Part shown: piece after piece, positions 16,640 through 27,495 of the stretch
How positions within the stretch are numbered: position 1 is the first letter of the stretch
Layout of the letters: each line of letters begins with the position of its first letter
Assembly (NCBI RefSeq): GCF_000178955.2
Contig: NC_016631.1
Span: forward strand, 4,588,001-4,652,000
DNA length: 64,000 bases
DNA from: Granulicella mallensis MP5ACTX8
GTDB lineage: Bacteria; Acidobacteriota; Terriglobia; Terriglobales; Acidobacteriaceae
Direction of reading: 5' to 3'
Notes under the pieces: model-generated
What the model saw: the letters and a program-made list of their open reading frames with translations, nothing else
The model's database searches: none
Told to the model about the DNA's origin: nothing
Position numbers and translations under genes: made by a program

Positions 16640-17211
16640 TACACTCTCCAACCCTGCAGGACTTCGACGAATGCCACTTGCTCCAGCGCCTGCACGCGAT
16701 CCTTCAGGCTATCCACCGTATCGTCCGGCAGCACAGCGCAGCGCTTCTGCAGCACGATCGGCCCCGCGTCCACGTCTTCCGTTACCTGGTGAATCGTGCA
16801 GCCAGTCTCGGTCACTCCAGCGGCCAGAACCGCCTCATGCACGCTCTTGTTCATCTTGCCGCCAAAGGCCGGCAGCAGCGAAGGATGCACATTGAGCAGC
16901 CGCCCGCGCCACGCCTCAACAAAAGAGGCGGAGACGATCCGCATATAACCGATCAGTAAAACAAGCTGCACGCCCGCGTTTTGCAACGCCTCCGTTACCT
17001 GCGCGTCATAGACCTCACGTGTCAGCCCGGCAGGAGAAAGAAAGGCCGAGGGGATGTTGTGATCCGCAGCCCTTTGCAGGATCGGGGCCGTAGCCTTATC
17101 CGATACGATCAACGCGATCTCTACGTCGAGCGTGCCGCCTTCAATGGCGTCGATGACGCCCTGCAAAGCTGTACCGCGGGTTGATCCGAGAACACCAATC
17201 TTCAAACTCAT
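16639..17211 (-). CDS. purN: Phosphoribosylglycinamide formyltransferase (folate-dependent)
   Basis: 190 aa. It transfers formyl from 10-formyl-THF to GAR. It starts '[17 protein letters not shown]' and keeps the active-site block '[31 protein letters not shown]' (Asn, His) and '[19 protein letters not shown]' with the catalytic Asp. The frame runs further upstream but would intrude into purD; the ATG at 17211 overlaps the purD stop by ATGA. Confidence 0.95.
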   Translation of the reverse strand: MSLKIGVLGSTRGTALQGVIDAIEGGTLDVEIALIVSDKATAPILQRAADHNIPSAFLSPAGLTREVYDAQVTEALQNAGVQLVLLIGYMRIVSASFVEAWRGRLLNVHPSLLPAFGGKMNKSVHEAVLAAGVTETGCTIHQVTEDVDAGPIVLQKRCAVLPDDTVDSLKDRVQALEQVAFVEVLQGWRV

Positions 17212-18530
17212 GCGGACCTCAGCGATTTCATATGTTCGACACGGCGTGCAATCAACGCCGCCGTACCGATGTCCGTGCGATGAAAGAACGGACCGGGGAT
17301 CTGCTGCACCACCTGCTCGCACAGCACCTCAGCTTCGGCAATCGTGGCGGCTCTGCCAACCACTGCTACCGTACGCGAGCCCGTCGCAATCAACTCGCCA
17401 TCCTTCACATCCACCGCACTCAGGAACAGCGTAACCTCCGCCGGCAACTGCGACGGCAGAGACACCGCATCGCCCTTGCGCGGCGCATCAGGATAGCCAT
17501 CGGGCACGATGTACTTGCAAACACTGGCCTCACCCGCAAAGCTGACAGTCTGTTGATCGAGCGTTTGATCCGCAATCGCGCGGCACACCGCTACAAAGTC
17601 CGTCTCCAGCAACGACAGCAGATTGAGCGACTCCGGATCGCCGAAGCGCGCGTTGTATTCGATCAGCTTGACGCCATCCTTCGTCACCATGAAACCGCCA
17701 TACAGAATGCCTTGGTACGGCGCGCCGCACTCCTGCGCAAGAGCCGCCGTCACACGCTCGTTGATCGTCTGCGCCTCTGCGATATCGGCATCGGTCAGAA
17801 AAGGCAGCTTGTGGTCGGCATCGGTGTAAGTTCCCATGCCGCCGGTGTTCGGGCCCTTGTCGCCCTCGTAGGCGCGCTTGTGGTCCTGCACTGCAGGCAT
17901 ATGCCGCAGCGTCTCGCCGTCACAGAAACTCATCAGCGAAAACTCTTCGCCTTCGATCTTCTCTTCCACTACAAAGGGATGACCGCTCTCCACCAGTTCA
18001 CTGCAGAAGGCCAGGCTATCGTCCTGCGACAGCAGATGATCGCCACAGACCTTTACACCTTTGCCACCAGCCAGCCCATCATCCTTGATAACGTGCCGGT
18101 TCGGAAACCTCCCAAGCACCTCTTCCAAACCATCCAGCGACTCGAAGCGCTGAAAGAAAGGGTTGCCGGGAATGTTGTACTTCGCCAGCAGCTCTCGTGC
18201 AAAACCTTTGCTCGATTCGATACGCGCGAGCGCCTGCGTCGGACCGACCACAGGAATCTTCGCAGCCCACAACGCATCGGCAACGCCCGTAGCCAGCGGC
18301 GCTTCAGGTCCAACGATCGCCAGCGTCGGCGTATGTTCTACCGCAAACGCCGCAACCGCGCTCGCATCCGTGATGCTGCCAATCCCATAAGCACCGCAGA
18401 GCTCTGCGATACCTGGATTGCGTGCTCCACTAAAGCAGATCAACTCAGGCTGTTGCGGCGAACGCGCCAGCGCCACCGCGATGGCATGCTCACGCGCGCC
18501 CGAGCCAATGATCAGAATCTTTTCCTTCAT
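17208..18530 (-). CDS. purD: Phosphoribosylamine-glycine ligase (GAR synthetase)
   Basis: 440 aa. It joins phosphoribosylamine and glycine with ATP. The N-terminal loop 'ILIIGSGAREHAIA' is diagnostic; 'VIKDDGLAGGKGVKVC' is the ATP-grasp lysine/glycine loop, 'HKRAYEGDKGPNTGGMGTY' is the family block, and 'LIEYNARFGDPE' holds the metal ligands. Length is normal. It overlaps purC upstream (18527-18530) and purN downstream, each by ATGA. Confidence 0.96.
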   Translation of the reverse strand: MKEKILIIGSGAREHAIAVALARSPQQPELICFSGARNPGIAELCGAYGIGSITDASAVAAFAVEHTPTLAIVGPEAPLATGVADALWAAKIPVVGPTQALARIESSKGFARELLAKYNIPGNPFFQRFESLDGLEEVLGRFPNRHVIKDDGLAGGKGVKVCGDHLLSQDDSLAFCSELVESGHPFVVEEKIEGEEFSLMSFCDGETLRHMPAVQDHKRAYEGDKGPNTGGMGTYTDADHKLPFLTDADIAEAQTINERVTAALAQECGAPYQGILYGGFMVTKDGVKLIEYNARFGDPESLNLLSLLETDFVAVCRAIADQTLDQQTVSFAGEASVCKYIVPDGYPDAPRKGDAVSLPSQLPAEVTLFLSAVDVKDGELIATGSRTVAVVGRAATIAEAEVLCEQVVQQIPGPFFHRTDIGTAALIARRVEHMKSLRSA

Positions 18531-19480
18531 GCCGATAAACCTGCGATCACGGTCGCGTCCAGCGGACGCAGATCCGGCACGAACGCCGTACCCGTAATCT
18601 TCTCGAAGAGTTGAATGTAACGCGAGGCCAGCTCCGCGATGAGGTCATCAGGAGGCACAGGAAGGATCGCGTCTTTGTACGGATCGCAGCGCTCGCGGAA
18701 CCAAAGACGGAAGAATTCCTTGTCGATCATATCCGGCTCCTGCCCAACCGCGAGCCGCTCCGCATAACTGTCCGCGAGCCAGTAACGGCTGGAATCCGGC
18801 GTATGGATCTCATCGATCAGAAGGATCTCGCCATCGTCTCCAACGCCAAACTCATACTTCGTGTCCACGAGAATCAGCCCGTGCTCCGCAGCGATCTTCT
18901 GCCCGAACGCGAACAGCGCCAGCGCCTTTGCCGAACAGAACTCCCACTGCTCCGCCGTCATCCAGCCTTCGGCGACGATCTCCTGCGCCGTGATGGGGCG
19001 ATCATGCGCCGTCTCCTTCGTCGTAGGCGTCACGATATTCTGCTGCAGCTTCTCGTTCTTACGCATGCCCTCAGGCAGTGCATGACCGCAGTACTGGCGC
19101 ACGCCCTTCGCATACTGCGTCCAGATGGAGGTATCGGTCGAACCCGTCAGATAGCCGCGCACAACGAACTCAATCGGCAACACCCGGCACTTGCGCGCAA
19201 GCAGCGCATTCGCATGGGGACTGCGGAGAACGTGGTTGCCAACGATATGCTTCGTCGCGGCAAACCAGTGCAGCGAAGTGCGATTGAGCACCTGCCCCTT
19301 AAACGGAATCGCCCCCAACATGCGATCGAAACCGCTCTGCCGGTCCGTGGTGACGAGCAGCAAACGTCCATCTCCCAGGTCGTACGTATCACGCACCTTG
19401 CCGGGATACTTGTCCAGCAAAGGCAGGTTGGTCTCCGTAAGGCAATACGGAATGGCGTCGATCAATCTCTGTCGTTCCAT
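18527..19480 (-). CDS. purC: SAICAR synthetase
   Basis: 317 aa. It condenses CAIR with aspartate using ATP. Motifs seen: 'PGKVRDTYDLGDGRLLLVTTDRQSGFD' (ATP-binding part), 'LPIEFVVRGYLTGS' and 'LILVDTKYEFG...ILLIDEIHTPDSSR', the last being the strongest family signature. It is longer than the 240-aa short type and closer to the 300-aa type of yeast and many soil bacteria. It starts 2 bases after the purM stop. Confidence 0.96.
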   Translation of the reverse strand: MERQRLIDAIPYCLTETNLPLLDKYPGKVRDTYDLGDGRLLLVTTDRQSGFDRMLGAIPFKGQVLNRTSLHWFAATKHIVGNHVLRSPHANALLARKCRVLPIEFVVRGYLTGSTDTSIWTQYAKGVRQYCGHALPEGMRKNEKLQQNIVTPTTKETAHDRPITAQEIVAEGWMTAEQWEFCSAKALALFAFGQKIAAEHGLILVDTKYEFGVGDDGEILLIDEIHTPDSSRYWLADSYAERLAVGQEPDMIDKEFFRLWFRERCDPYKDAILPVPPDDLIAELASRYIQLFEKITGTAFVPDLRPLDATVIAGLSA

Positions 19481-19482
19481 CT

Positions 19483-20538
19483 CTACACCCCGCTGAACCG
19501 CACGCCGGTCGTGCCCGCTTCGACGCGGCCAAGCTCCCAGACGCGCAATGCCGGAAAATCACCAAGCGCAGCAGCCAGGTCGTCCTGCAAACCTGCAGGC
19601 GCAACGATCACCAAACCAACGCCCATGTTGAACGTCCGGTGCATCTCAAGATCGTCGATGTCGCCAAGCCGCTGCATCGTCGCGAAGACAGGCTGTGGCG
19701 TCCACGTCGCACGATCGACCACCACGCCAAGCCCATCGGGAATAATGCGCGGTACGTTTTCGACCAGCCCGCCGCCGGTGATGTGCGCCATTCCCTTCAC
19801 CGGAATACCGGCACCCAGAATGCTCTGGATCGGCGCGACATAGTTGGCATGCGGCGCGAGCAGCACATCGGCCAGCGACTTGCCGCCGAACTCTTCCGGC
19901 GTCGCATCGATCGCATAGCCACCGATCTCAAAGAACAGTTTGCGCGCCAGCGAAAAGCCATTGGTATGCAGACCGCTGGAGTTGATCGCGTAGAGCGCAT
20001 CGCCCGGCACAATGCCGGCGCCCGTCAGCAGCTTCTCACGCTCCACAACACCCGTAACGAAGCCGACCACATCGAGATCGCCCTCCGCGTAGACTGCGGG
20101 CATCTCGGCGGTCTCGCCGCCCACCAGCGCAATGCCCGCGTCGAAGCAGGCCGCGGTCATGCCGCGCACCAGTTCTTCCACAACCGCAGGATCGGTCTTA
20201 TGCAGCCCAACATAATCCAGAAACGTTAGCGGCTTCGCACCCATCACAGCGATGTCACCCGCAACAGCAGCGACGAGGTCATGGCCAAGAGCTTCATAAC
20301 GACCGGCCATGACCGTCACCTTGGTCTTGGTTCCGACGCCGTCGGTGCTCTGCACCATCACCGGGTCGATCATCCCCTTGATCGCATCGCTCAGCGAGAA
20401 CATGGTGCCAAACGATCCGAGCCCGGTCAGCACCGCAGCCGAATGCGTGCGTGCCACATGCGACTTGATGCGTCGCACCGCCTCATTCCCGGCTTCAATG
20501 TCCACTCCAGCAGACTTGTAATCAATCTTCGCGCTCAA
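19483..20538 (-). CDS. purM: Phosphoribosylformylglycinamidine cyclo-ligase (AIR synthetase)
   Basis: 351 aa. It closes the imidazole ring of AIR with ATP. It begins 'MSAKIDYKSAGVDIEAGNE', typical of PurM, with 'STDGVGTKTKV', 'VGGETAEMPAVY', 'HTNGFSLARKL' and 'GMAHITGGGLVENVPRI' following in the expected order. A 94-base gap separates it from purL, the only sizeable gap inside the operon. Confidence 0.96.
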   Translation of the reverse strand: MSAKIDYKSAGVDIEAGNEAVRRIKSHVARTHSAAVLTGLGSFGTMFSLSDAIKGMIDPVMVQSTDGVGTKTKVTVMAGRYEALGHDLVAAVAGDIAVMGAKPLTFLDYVGLHKTDPAVVEELVRGMTAACFDAGIALVGGETAEMPAVYAEGDLDVVGFVTGVVEREKLLTGAGIVPGDALYAINSSGLHTNGFSLARKLFFEIGGYAIDATPEEFGGKSLADVLLAPHANYVAPIQSILGAGIPVKGMAHITGGGLVENVPRIIPDGLGVVVDRATWTPQPVFATMQRLGDIDDLEMHRTFNMGVGLVIVAPAGLQDDLAAALGDFPALRVWELGRVEAGTTGVRFSGV

Positions 20539-20632
20539 GCTCTCTCCTCAATTCTGGCCTGTTCTTCCTCGTAGCTCTAAACCTCAAAGCTCGTAGCTCA
20601 CAGGAACCGCTCTTCTACATACCCGCCCGCAG

Positions 20633-23600
20633 CTACCGAACCCAGCGACGAGCATTGTCAAACATACGTTGCCAGGGGCTATGCTGCAATTTCCGCGTCC
20701 AGGTGTGCTGCAGTCCCAGCGCGACGCGCTCGGGATGCGGCATCAGGATCAACGCCCTGCCATCGGCGCTGCTCAACCCCGCGACACCCTGCACAGAACC
20801 ATTCGGGTTCAGTGGATAGCTCTCCGTCACAGCGCCATAGGTGTCGATGTAACGCAGAGCCGTTAGATCTCCACCCGAGCCAGCATAGCCCTCGCCATGC
20901 GCCACCACGATAGGGATCTTCGCCCCTACCATGCCGCTGAAGAACAGCGAAGGCGTGTCCTGAATCTCCACCATGGAGACCCGCGCCTCAAAGCGTGCGG
21001 ATACATTGCGCTCGAAGTGCGGCCAGTCCGACGCCCCCGGAATAATATCGCGCAGTTGCGCCATCATCTGGCAGCCATTGCAGACTCCCAGCGAGAAAGT
21101 ATCCTCACGATGGAAGAAGTCCGTGAACTGGTCCTTCAGACGATCGTTGAACAGAATCGTCTTCGCCCAGCCGCTTCCCGCTCCCAGCACATCGCCATAG
21201 GAGAAACCACCACAAGCTGCAAGTCCGCTGAAGTCTTTCAACTCCGCGCGACCAGCGAGCAGATCGCTCATGTGTACGTCGACAGCAGTAAAGCCCGCAC
21301 GGTCGAAGGCCGCAGCCATCTCCACCTGCCCGTTCACACCCTGCTCGCGCAGGATCGCCACCCTCGGACGTTCGCTATGGAAGAACGGCGCGCTGACACG
21401 CTCCGCCAGCTCAAACGGCACACTCACCGAAAGCCCCGGACCCTCCGCATCGTCAAGCAGCGCAAACTCCTGCGCGGCGCACTCCGGATTGTCTCGCAGC
21501 GATTGGATATGAAAGCTCGTCTCCGCCCACATCTTCTGCAGCGCGGTGCGCGTATTGCGATAGACAACCTGCCCGTCATGGCGGAACACGATCTCGTTCC
21601 CGGTAACGCCGTGACCGATCGCCTGCGCGGCAAGTCCCGCATCCGTCAGCGAGTCGAGCACGGCAGAAGCATCAGCACTAGCCACCTGGATCACAGCCCC
21701 GAGCTCTTCGCTGAACAAGGTACCGAGATCGGCCTGAGCCAGATCGATCGCCAGCCCCATGTGCCCGGCAAAGGCCATCTCCACCAGCGTGACGAAGAGA
21801 CCGCCATCGCTACGGTCGTGATACGCCAGCAGCTTCTGCTCGCTGTTGAGCTTCTGGATCGCCTCGAAGAAGGCCTTGAGCACTGAGGGTTGCGGCGCAT
21901 CGGGTGTTTCATCGCCCACCTGGCCGTAGACCTGTGCAAGGCACGACCCACCCAGACGATTCCAGCCTGCGGCAAGGTCGATCAGAATCAGCGTTGTATC
22001 GCCTGCCTGCAACTGAGGCGTCAGTGTCCGGCGCACATCGCTCACCGGCGCAAAGCCTGAGACGATCAGCGACAGCGGCGACACCACGGACTTCTCCGCC
22101 TCGCCCTCGCGCCACTTCGTCTTCATCGACATCGAGTCCTTGCCGACCGGAATCGTCATCCCCAGCGCAGGGCAGAACTCCATGCCAACCGCATGCACCG
22201 CATCAAAGAGCTTCTGGTCTTCGTTCCCCTGCCCCGCGGCCGCCATCCAGTTGGCCGAGAGCTTGATGTCCGAGAGTTTGTCGATGGCCGCGCCTGCCAT
22301 GTTGGTGATGACCTCACCTACCGCCATGCGCGCCGAAGCCGCGGCATCGATCACCGCCAGCGGCGTGCGCTCGCCCACGGCCATCGCCTCACCGGTCGTC
22401 GTGTCGTAAGAAGTGATCGTCACCGCACAGTCAGCCACCGGAACCTGCCACGGGCCGACCATCTGGTCCTGCACCACCATGCCGCCAACGCTGCGGTCGC
22501 CAATGGTAATCAGGAAGGACTTCGACGCAATCGCAGGCAGACGCAACAGGCGCTCCACCGCAGCCTCAATCGTCACACCCGAGAGTTCCAGCGGTGTTGC
22601 CTTCAAGTCCGTGCGGGTAAATGCGCGCTCCATCTTCGGCGGCTTGCCGAAGAGTACCTGCAAAGGCAGGTCAATAGGTTTTTCCGCGCCATCGCTCAGC
22701 GTCAGGTGCGGCTCCTGCTCTGCATAGCCGATGACGCCGAACGGGCAGCGCTCACGCGCGCAGATCGCCTCAAACGCCGCCAGATTCTCCGGCGCAATCG
22801 CCAGCACATAGCGCTCCTGGGCCTCGTTGCACCAGGTCTCCAGCGGGCTCAAGCCCGCCTCGCCGCGCGGAATCGCGTTCAGGTCGAATGTGCCGCCGCA
22901 GCCGCCATCCTTGATCAACTCCGGGAAGGCATTCGACAAACCGCCTGCGCCGACATCGTGGATAAACGCAATCGGATTGCTCTCGCCATACTGCCAGCAG
23001 CGGTCGATGACCTCCTGCGCGCGGCGCTCCATCTCCGCGTTGTCGCGCTGCACCGAGGCAAAATCCAGCTCGGTATTGCCGTTCCCAGCACTGCTCGAAG
23101 CCGCGCCGCCGCCAAGGCCGATCAACATCGCCGGGCCACCAAGCGCGACCAGTGCGTAGCCGGGCTTCATCGCGCCCTTCTCAACATGCTCCGCGCGAAT
23201 ATTGCCCAGGCCGCCCGCGAGCATGATCGGCTTGTGATATCCCCAGGCCTGACCGGCGCTCTCGTCATTCGCCTGCTCAAACGTCCTGAAGTAGCCGCAC
23301 AGGTTAGGCCTGCCAAATTCATCGTTGAAGGCCGCTGCACCCAGAGGTCCTTCGATCATGATGTCCAGCGGCGAAGCGATATGCGCGGGACGGCCAAACG
23401 GCTGCTCCCACGGCTGCGGGGCCTGCGGCAGATTCAGATTCGAAACTGTAAATCCGCTCAACCCGGCCTTCGGCTTCGCGCCGCGGCCTGTTGCACCCTC
23501 ATCGCGAATCTCCCCGCCCGAGCCGGTCGCCGCACCCGGCCACGGCGAGATCGCCGTCGGATGGTTATGCGTCTCAACCTTCAGCAGGATGTGAATGTCT

Positions 23601-24481
23601 TCGTCGTGATAGCCATACGCATTCCCCGTCGCCTCCGGGAAGAAGCGTCCGCCCCGCGACCCGCGAATCACCGCAGCATTGTCACGATAGGCCGAGAGTA
23701 CGTTGTCGCCCGAGACCTCATTCGTATTGCGAATCATCTGGAACAGCGAACGCGGCTGCTTCACACCATCGATGGTCCAGGTCGCATTGAAGATCTTGTG
23801 GCGGCAGTGCTCGCTGTTCGCCTGCGCGAACATATACAGCTCCACATCGGTCGGATTGCGGCCCAGCTTCTTGAACTCCGCAACCAGGTAGTCGATCTCA
23901 TCCGCAGCCAGAGACAGCCCAAGCTCGCGATCCGCCGCAGCAATCGCCGCAGCGCCCTGCCCCAGCACGTCGATATGCGCCAGCGGCTTCTGCTGCCGTG
24001 GCGCGAACAGCGTCTGCAACTCTTCGGCATCCCCAAAGAAGACGCTCTCTGTCATGCGATCGTGCAAAGCACCAGCCAACGCCTTCACATCGTGCGCGCC
24101 GGCAATATGCACCACGCGCGCGCGTTCTATCCGCTCGATATTGCCGAAGCCCGTATTGTGCAGAATGTCGGTGGCCTTGCTCGACCAAGGCGACTGCGTC
24201 CCCATGCGCGGAGCAATCCAGACACTCGCTCCCGAAAGAGTTTCATCGCCCGGGCCCAACAACTCGGCAAGCCGCGTCTCGTCGATCTCGCCCTCGCGAA
24301 CGAGCAGCATGTAGAGATACGAGGCCGTGACCGCCGACACCCCCGCGTCGAGCGCGCGCAGGCGCTCCGCGAGCCGTTCGGCCTCGAACAGCGTCAGTGC
24401 CGCCGGACCGGGCAGCAGACGCACCGAGACCTGGCGGCTAGAGTCGGGAAGAGAGGTTTCTGGTGATGTGGCTGGCGACAT
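20633..24481 (-). CDS. purL: Phosphoribosylformylglycinamidine synthase, large single-chain type
   Basis: About 1282 aa, the fused form of synthase plus glutaminase. The N-terminal and synthetase parts include '[16 protein letters not shown]', '[26 protein letters not shown]' and '[20 protein letters not shown]'. The C-terminal class I glutaminase has the nucleophile in '[13 protein letters not shown]' and the His-Glu pair in '[11 protein letters not shown]'. No separate purQ or purS is needed. The first ATG (24481) overlaps purF by 44 bases; a GTG at 24424, just after the purF stop with AGGT before it, is a credible alternative start because similarity begins there. Confidence 0.95.
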   Translation of the reverse strand: MSPATSPETSLPDSSRQVSVRLLPGPAALTLFEAERLAERLRALDAGVSAVTASYLYMLLVREGEIDETRLAELLGPGDETLSGASVWIAPRMGTQSPWSSKATDILHNTGFGNIERIERARVVHIAGAHDVKALAGALHDRMTESVFFGDAEELQTLFAPRQQKPLAHIDVLGQGAAAIAAADRELGLSLAADEIDYLVAEFKKLGRNPTDVELYMFAQANSEHCRHKIFNATWTIDGVKQPRSLFQMIRNTNEVSGDNVLSAYRDNAAVIRGSRGGRFFPEATGNAYGYHDEDIHILLKVETHNHPTAISPWPGAATGSGGEIRDEGATGRGAKPKAGLSGFTVSNLNLPQAPQPWEQPFGRPAHIASPLDIMIEGPLGAAAFNDEFGRPNLCGYFRTFEQANDESAGQAWGYHKPIMLAGGLGNIRAEHVEKGAMKPGYALVALGGPAMLIGLGGGAASSSAGNGNTELDFASVQRDNAEMERRAQEVIDRCWQYGESNPIAFIHDVGAGGLSNAFPELIKDGGCGGTFDLNAIPRGEAGLSPLETWCNEAQERYVLAIAPENLAAFEAICARERCPFGVIGYAEQEPHLTLSDGAEKPIDLPLQVLFGKPPKMERAFTRTDLKATPLELSGVTIEAAVERLLRLPAIASKSFLITIGDRSVGGMVVQDQMVGPWQVPVADCAVTITSYDTTTGEAMAVGERTPLAVIDAAASARMAVGEVITNMAGAAIDKLSDIKLSANWMAAAGQGNEDQKLFDAVHAVGMEFCPALGMTIPVGKDSMSMKTKWREGEAEKSVVSPLSLIVSGFAPVSDVRRTLTPQLQAGDTTLILIDLAAGWNRLGGSCLAQVYGQVGDETPDAPQPSVLKAFFEAIQKLNSEQKLLAYHDRSDGGLFVTLVEMAFAGHMGLAIDLAQADLGTLFSEELGAVIQVASADASAVLDSLTDAGLAAQAIGHGVTGNEIVFRHDGQVVYRNTRTALQKMWAETSFHIQSLRDNPECAAQEFALLDDAEGPGLSVSVPFELAERVSAPFFHSERPRVAILREQGVNGQVEMAAAFDRAGFTAVDVHMSDLLAGRAELKDFSGLAACGGFSYGDVLGAGSGWAKTILFNDRLKDQFTDFFHREDTFSLGVCNGCQMMAQLRDIIPGASDWPHFERNVSARFEARVSMVEIQDTPSLFFSGMVGAKIPIVVAHGEGYAGSGGDLTALRYIDTYGAVTESYPLNPNGSVQGVAGLSSADGRALILMPHPERVALGLQHTWTRKLQHSPWQRMFDNARRWVR

Positions 24482-25946
24482 CTTCTGTATGTTTAGCGGC
24501 GTCGTTACGTTGTTTTTCAAGTGTGGCAAGATACTCTTCTGTGACGTCTCCCGTCACATAGTTTCCATCGAAGACCGAGCTGTCAAAGTGCGTCAGATCG
24601 GGTGAAGCCTCGGTGATCGAATCCTTCAGATCCTGCAAATCCTGGAAGATGAGCTCGTCGGCGCCGATGTCCTTCGCCAGCTGCTGCACGGTCTTGCCGT
24701 TAGCCACCAGCTCGGAGCGTGCCGGCATATCGATGCCGTAGACGTTGGGATAGCGCACCGGCGGCGCAGCGGAGCAGACATAGACATTCTTGGCGCCCTG
24801 CTCACGAGTCATCGCGACGATCTCGCGGATTGTCGTTCCACGCACAATGGAATCGTCCACCAGCATCACGTTCTTGCCTTGGAAGGCCTGCGGAATCGGG
24901 TTCAGCTTGCGGCGAATCGACTGCTTGCGCTGCGCCTGCCCCGGCATGATGAAGGTGCGCCCGACATAGCGGTTCCGCACAAAGGCGTCACGGTAAGGGA
25001 TATTAAGCCGCGTCGCGATCTCCTGCGCCGCAATGCGGCTGGTCGATGGGATCGGGATAATGACATCAATCGGCAGATGCGACCATTCGCGCTTAATCTT
25101 CTCTGCCAGCTTGATGCCCATGTTGATGCGGCACTGATATACCGAAGCGCCATCCATCGTGGAATCGGGCCGTGCCAGGTATACGTACTCGAACAGGCAG
25201 GGAGCTTTTTCGTGCGCCTGTAAACTTACATGGTTGAAGAGTTCCCCATTGTGGTCGATGAAGATCACTTCGCCGGGGGCAAGATCATGCTCCAGCTTGA
25301 AGCCGCTGACCTGCAGGGCCACGGTCTCCGAGGCAATCATGTACTCGGTCTTGCCTTCCTGGCGGGTGCCGAAGACCAGCGGACGAATGCCGTTCAAATC
25401 GCGAAACGCCACCATGCCAACGCCCGCGATCATCGCAACGACGGCATAGCCACCCTTACATCGACGGTGGACCTCTTCCACGGCGGCAAAGATGTCGAAC
25501 TCATTCGGCTTCACCGCGCCGCGCCGCGCCATGGCGTGGGCAAAGACGTTCAGCATGACCTCGGAGTCGGAGTTCGTGTTCAAATGGCGCATGTCCGTTT
25601 CGAACAGGCCTTGAACGATATCGGCGACATTCGTGAGGTTGCCGTTATGCGCAAAGACGATGCCGTACGGCGAATTCACATAAAAGGGCTGGGCCTCGGC
25701 CACCGACGCACAACCGGCAGTCGGATACCGCACATGACCAATGCCAATGTTTCCCAGAAGCCGTGCCATATTGCCGGCATCGAAGACCTCGGTAATCAGG
25801 CCGTTGCCCTTTTCGAGATAGAAACGCTCATCAAAACAGGTAGCAATACCCGCAGCATCCTGCCCACGGTGTTGCAGCATGGACAAAGAATCGAAGATAA
25901 CCTGACTAACCGGATTGTGCCCAAAGACACCAACAATACCGCACAT
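24438..25946 (-). CDS. purF: Amidophosphoribosyltransferase
   Basis: 502 aa, the committing step of purine synthesis (PRPP + glutamine to phosphoribosylamine). The ATG at 25946 was chosen because processing must expose Cys2 of '[11 protein letters not shown]' as the glutaminase nucleophile; an upstream frame extension would bury it. The PRPP-binding motif is '[14 protein letters not shown]'. The sequence follows the E. coli-type enzyme ('[13 protein letters not shown]') and lacks the propeptide of the Bacillus-type Fe-S enzymes. It heads the operon purF-L-M-C-D-N-E-K. Confidence 0.96.
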   Translation of the reverse strand: MCGIVGVFGHNPVSQVIFDSLSMLQHRGQDAAGIATCFDERFYLEKGNGLITEVFDAGNMARLLGNIGIGHVRYPTAGCASVAEAQPFYVNSPYGIVFAHNGNLTNVADIVQGLFETDMRHLNTNSDSEVMLNVFAHAMARRGAVKPNEFDIFAAVEEVHRRCKGGYAVVAMIAGVGMVAFRDLNGIRPLVFGTRQEGKTEYMIASETVALQVSGFKLEHDLAPGEVIFIDHNGELFNHVSLQAHEKAPCLFEYVYLARPDSTMDGASVYQCRINMGIKLAEKIKREWSHLPIDVIIPIPSTSRIAAQEIATRLNIPYRDAFVRNRYVGRTFIMPGQAQRKQSIRRKLNPIPQAFQGKNVMLVDDSIVRGTTIREIVAMTREQGAKNVYVCSAAPPVRYPNVYGIDMPARSELVANGKTVQQLAKDIGADELIFQDLQDLKDSITEASPDLTHFDSSVFDGNYVTGDVTEEYLATLEKQRNDAAKHTEDVASHITRNLSSRL

Positions 25947-26070
25947 TACTCTTAGTTTACGGCAGGATGACATTTGGCGCTGGCAGCCCTGTGAGTAAGG
26001 GCTTACAGATAAAAGCAATCATCGGCACAGCCACGGGTTCGAAGGCGCTTGCCTTTGCTGTTGCTGTTGT

Positions 26071-26268
26071 TTTCTGGTTGTCATTCCGCCCCTCGAGCGA
26101 AGCGAAGGGGAGGAACCTGCTGTCTCCCGTTCTTTGTTCGTACCACCCGGAAACATATAAGTCAGAACTGAAGCAGCATTTACGCCAGAACGTAATATTT
26201 GTGGCATCAACCGGCGAAAAGCGGGAGACAGCAGGTTCGCTCGCTGCGCTCGGCATGACAACCAGAAA
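26071..26268. repeat. Intergenic inverted-repeat element, copy C (variant)
   Basis: TTTCTGGTTGTCAT (26071-26084) is the exact inverse of ATGACAACCAGAAA (26255-26268). An inner pair, AACCTGCTGTCTCCCG (26114-26129) and CGGGAGACAGCAGGTT (26222-26237), is also perfect. It is a second subtype: the outer word differs from TCGTCGTCATCC, but the plan (pyrimidine leader, GTCAT, CGAGCGAAGCGAAGG) is the same. It fills most of the 405-base gap between purF and the DsbA-like gene, so the purF promoter must lie in or next to it. Confidence 0.75.
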
Positions 26269-26290
26269 AACAAAGACGATTTGTGCCCCT

Positions 26291-26341
26291 TAAAAGCGAA
26301 AGCCCCATCCTCGCCGCACAAACGCGACAAGAATGGGGCTT
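26291..26341 (-). terminator. Terminator of the DsbA-like gene
   Basis: On the minus strand AAGCCCCAT (from 26341) pairs with ATGGGGCTT (to 26300), with extra TCGC/GCGA pairing inside, followed by TCGCTTTTA. It begins about 10 bases after the stop of the 26352-27383 gene. Confidence 0.7.
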
Positions 26342-26351
26342 CCGTAATTCC

Positions 26352-27383
26352 CTACTTCAAGGTCGAAAGCGTAGGCTGCAGGTGCACGACGACCCCGTCC
26401 AGCCCAGCCTGATGCGCAATGATCTTCTTCAGCGTCTCGTACGGAATACCCGCGACCGGAAGCAGATGACCGTTCACCGCAAGAATCGGTGTCTGGTCAA
26501 CACCAACATCCGTACCCAGCTTCTGGGAGGCCTTGACAGCATCCTTGATCGCCGGAGTCTCCGCGCAGGCAGCCGCCGCCGCGGGGTCTCCGCCAGCCTT
26601 CGTGACAGCAGCGCTCAACGTAGCGTCAGCACGCTCAGGAGTCAGCCCATCCTGCATGTCGAAGACGGTCTGCGCATAGGTAAAGAACGCGCTATCGCCC
26701 TTGGCCTTGCGTACGCACTCGCCTTCAGCCGCCGCGCGAAACGCGTAGGGATGAAGCTCGCTGATCGGATAGTTCTCAAACACGATGCGCGCCTGGGGGA
26801 AGTCCTGCGCAATGTTGTCCATCGTCGCCTGGACTTCCTTGCAGTGAGGGCACTGCAGATCGGCAAACTCTACGAGCAAAAGCTCTTTGCCTGCGGCTCC
26901 GCGCGCGGGGCCATCGACACGATCCTGCAGAATCTTCCGTGTCGCGGCAAACGGCGTCGCACCGAAGTCGATCACGTTATCGGCGATCGCATGCTTGCCA
27001 TCCGGCGTAGTGAAGAAGACAGTCTGCGTGCCCTTACCCGGCTGCGACTTATCTGACACAAAGACAACGACCTTGCTGACACCAGGGGCCGGCGTCGCAA
27101 GGACTGCGGCAACGCTCCAGATGCGATTCTCGTCGTAACCCCAGATCGCCTTCAGAAAGCTGTTAACCTCATCGGCCGTAGGAGAGGTCGCCGTAAAATT
27201 CTTCGGATTTACCGGAGGAAACGGATTGGCAGGCGGCACGGCGTTCTGCGGCTTGGGAGCCTGGGGCTCCGCAGCCTGCGTTGCGGGACTAAGCTTGGGC
27301 GTGCCCGGCGTCTGCCCGAACATCGGTACTGCGACTGTCAGCAGCGCCAGACCGGCTGCCGTTGCGAGGGTGCTGTTCTTCAC
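26352..27383 (-). CDS. Secreted DsbA-family thioredoxin-fold protein, 343 aa
   Basis: A signal peptide (residues 1-23, ending 'PMFGQ') is followed by a Pro/Ala-rich linker, then a novel-looking segment (about 65-155), then a DsbA-like domain with 'FADLQCPHCKEVQ' (CPHC redox site) and the cis-proline region 'VDQTPILAVNGHLLPVAG'. This is the layout of Acidobacteriota/Deltaproteobacteria DsbA-like proteins that act as periplasmic thiol oxidases or isomerases. A DsbD-type reductase lies in the same window but is not linked. The terminator follows directly. Confidence 0.82.
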   Translation of the reverse strand: MKNSTLATAAGLALLTVAVPMFGQTPGTPKLSPATQAAEPQAPKPQNAVPPANPFPPVNPKNFTATSPTADEVNSFLKAIWGYDENRIWSVAAVLATPAPGVSKVVVFVSDKSQPGKGTQTVFFTTPDGKHAIADNVIDFGATPFAATRKILQDRVDGPARGAAGKELLLVEFADLQCPHCKEVQATMDNIAQDFPQARIVFENYPISELHPYAFRAAAEGECVRKAKGDSAFFTYAQTVFDMQDGLTPERADATLSAAVTKAGGDPAAAAACAETPAIKDAVKASQKLGTDVGVDQTPILAVNGHLLPVAGIPYETLKKIIAHQAGLDGVVVHLQPTLSTLK

Positions 27384-27495
27384 GTCTTTCGGTCTCCTGG
27401 CTTCAGCGGTCTCCGCCTCAGCCGTTTATTTCTTTTCAGATTTTGTCGAGCTTTTCCGTTAGGGCCTGCTTGAACCATTAGACCCCGGTTGAACT

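Noticed and set aside
22193-24466. A 757-codon open frame on the plus strand opposite purL
   Set aside because: It mirrors the high-GC third-position bias of purL, has an Arg/His-rich composition without domains, and covers a fully conserved enzyme on the other strand.
25947-26070. A purine riboswitch or PurR-type operator upstream of purF
   Set aside because: No recognisable purine-aptamer core or PurR palindrome could be seen; the region is dominated by the repeat element.
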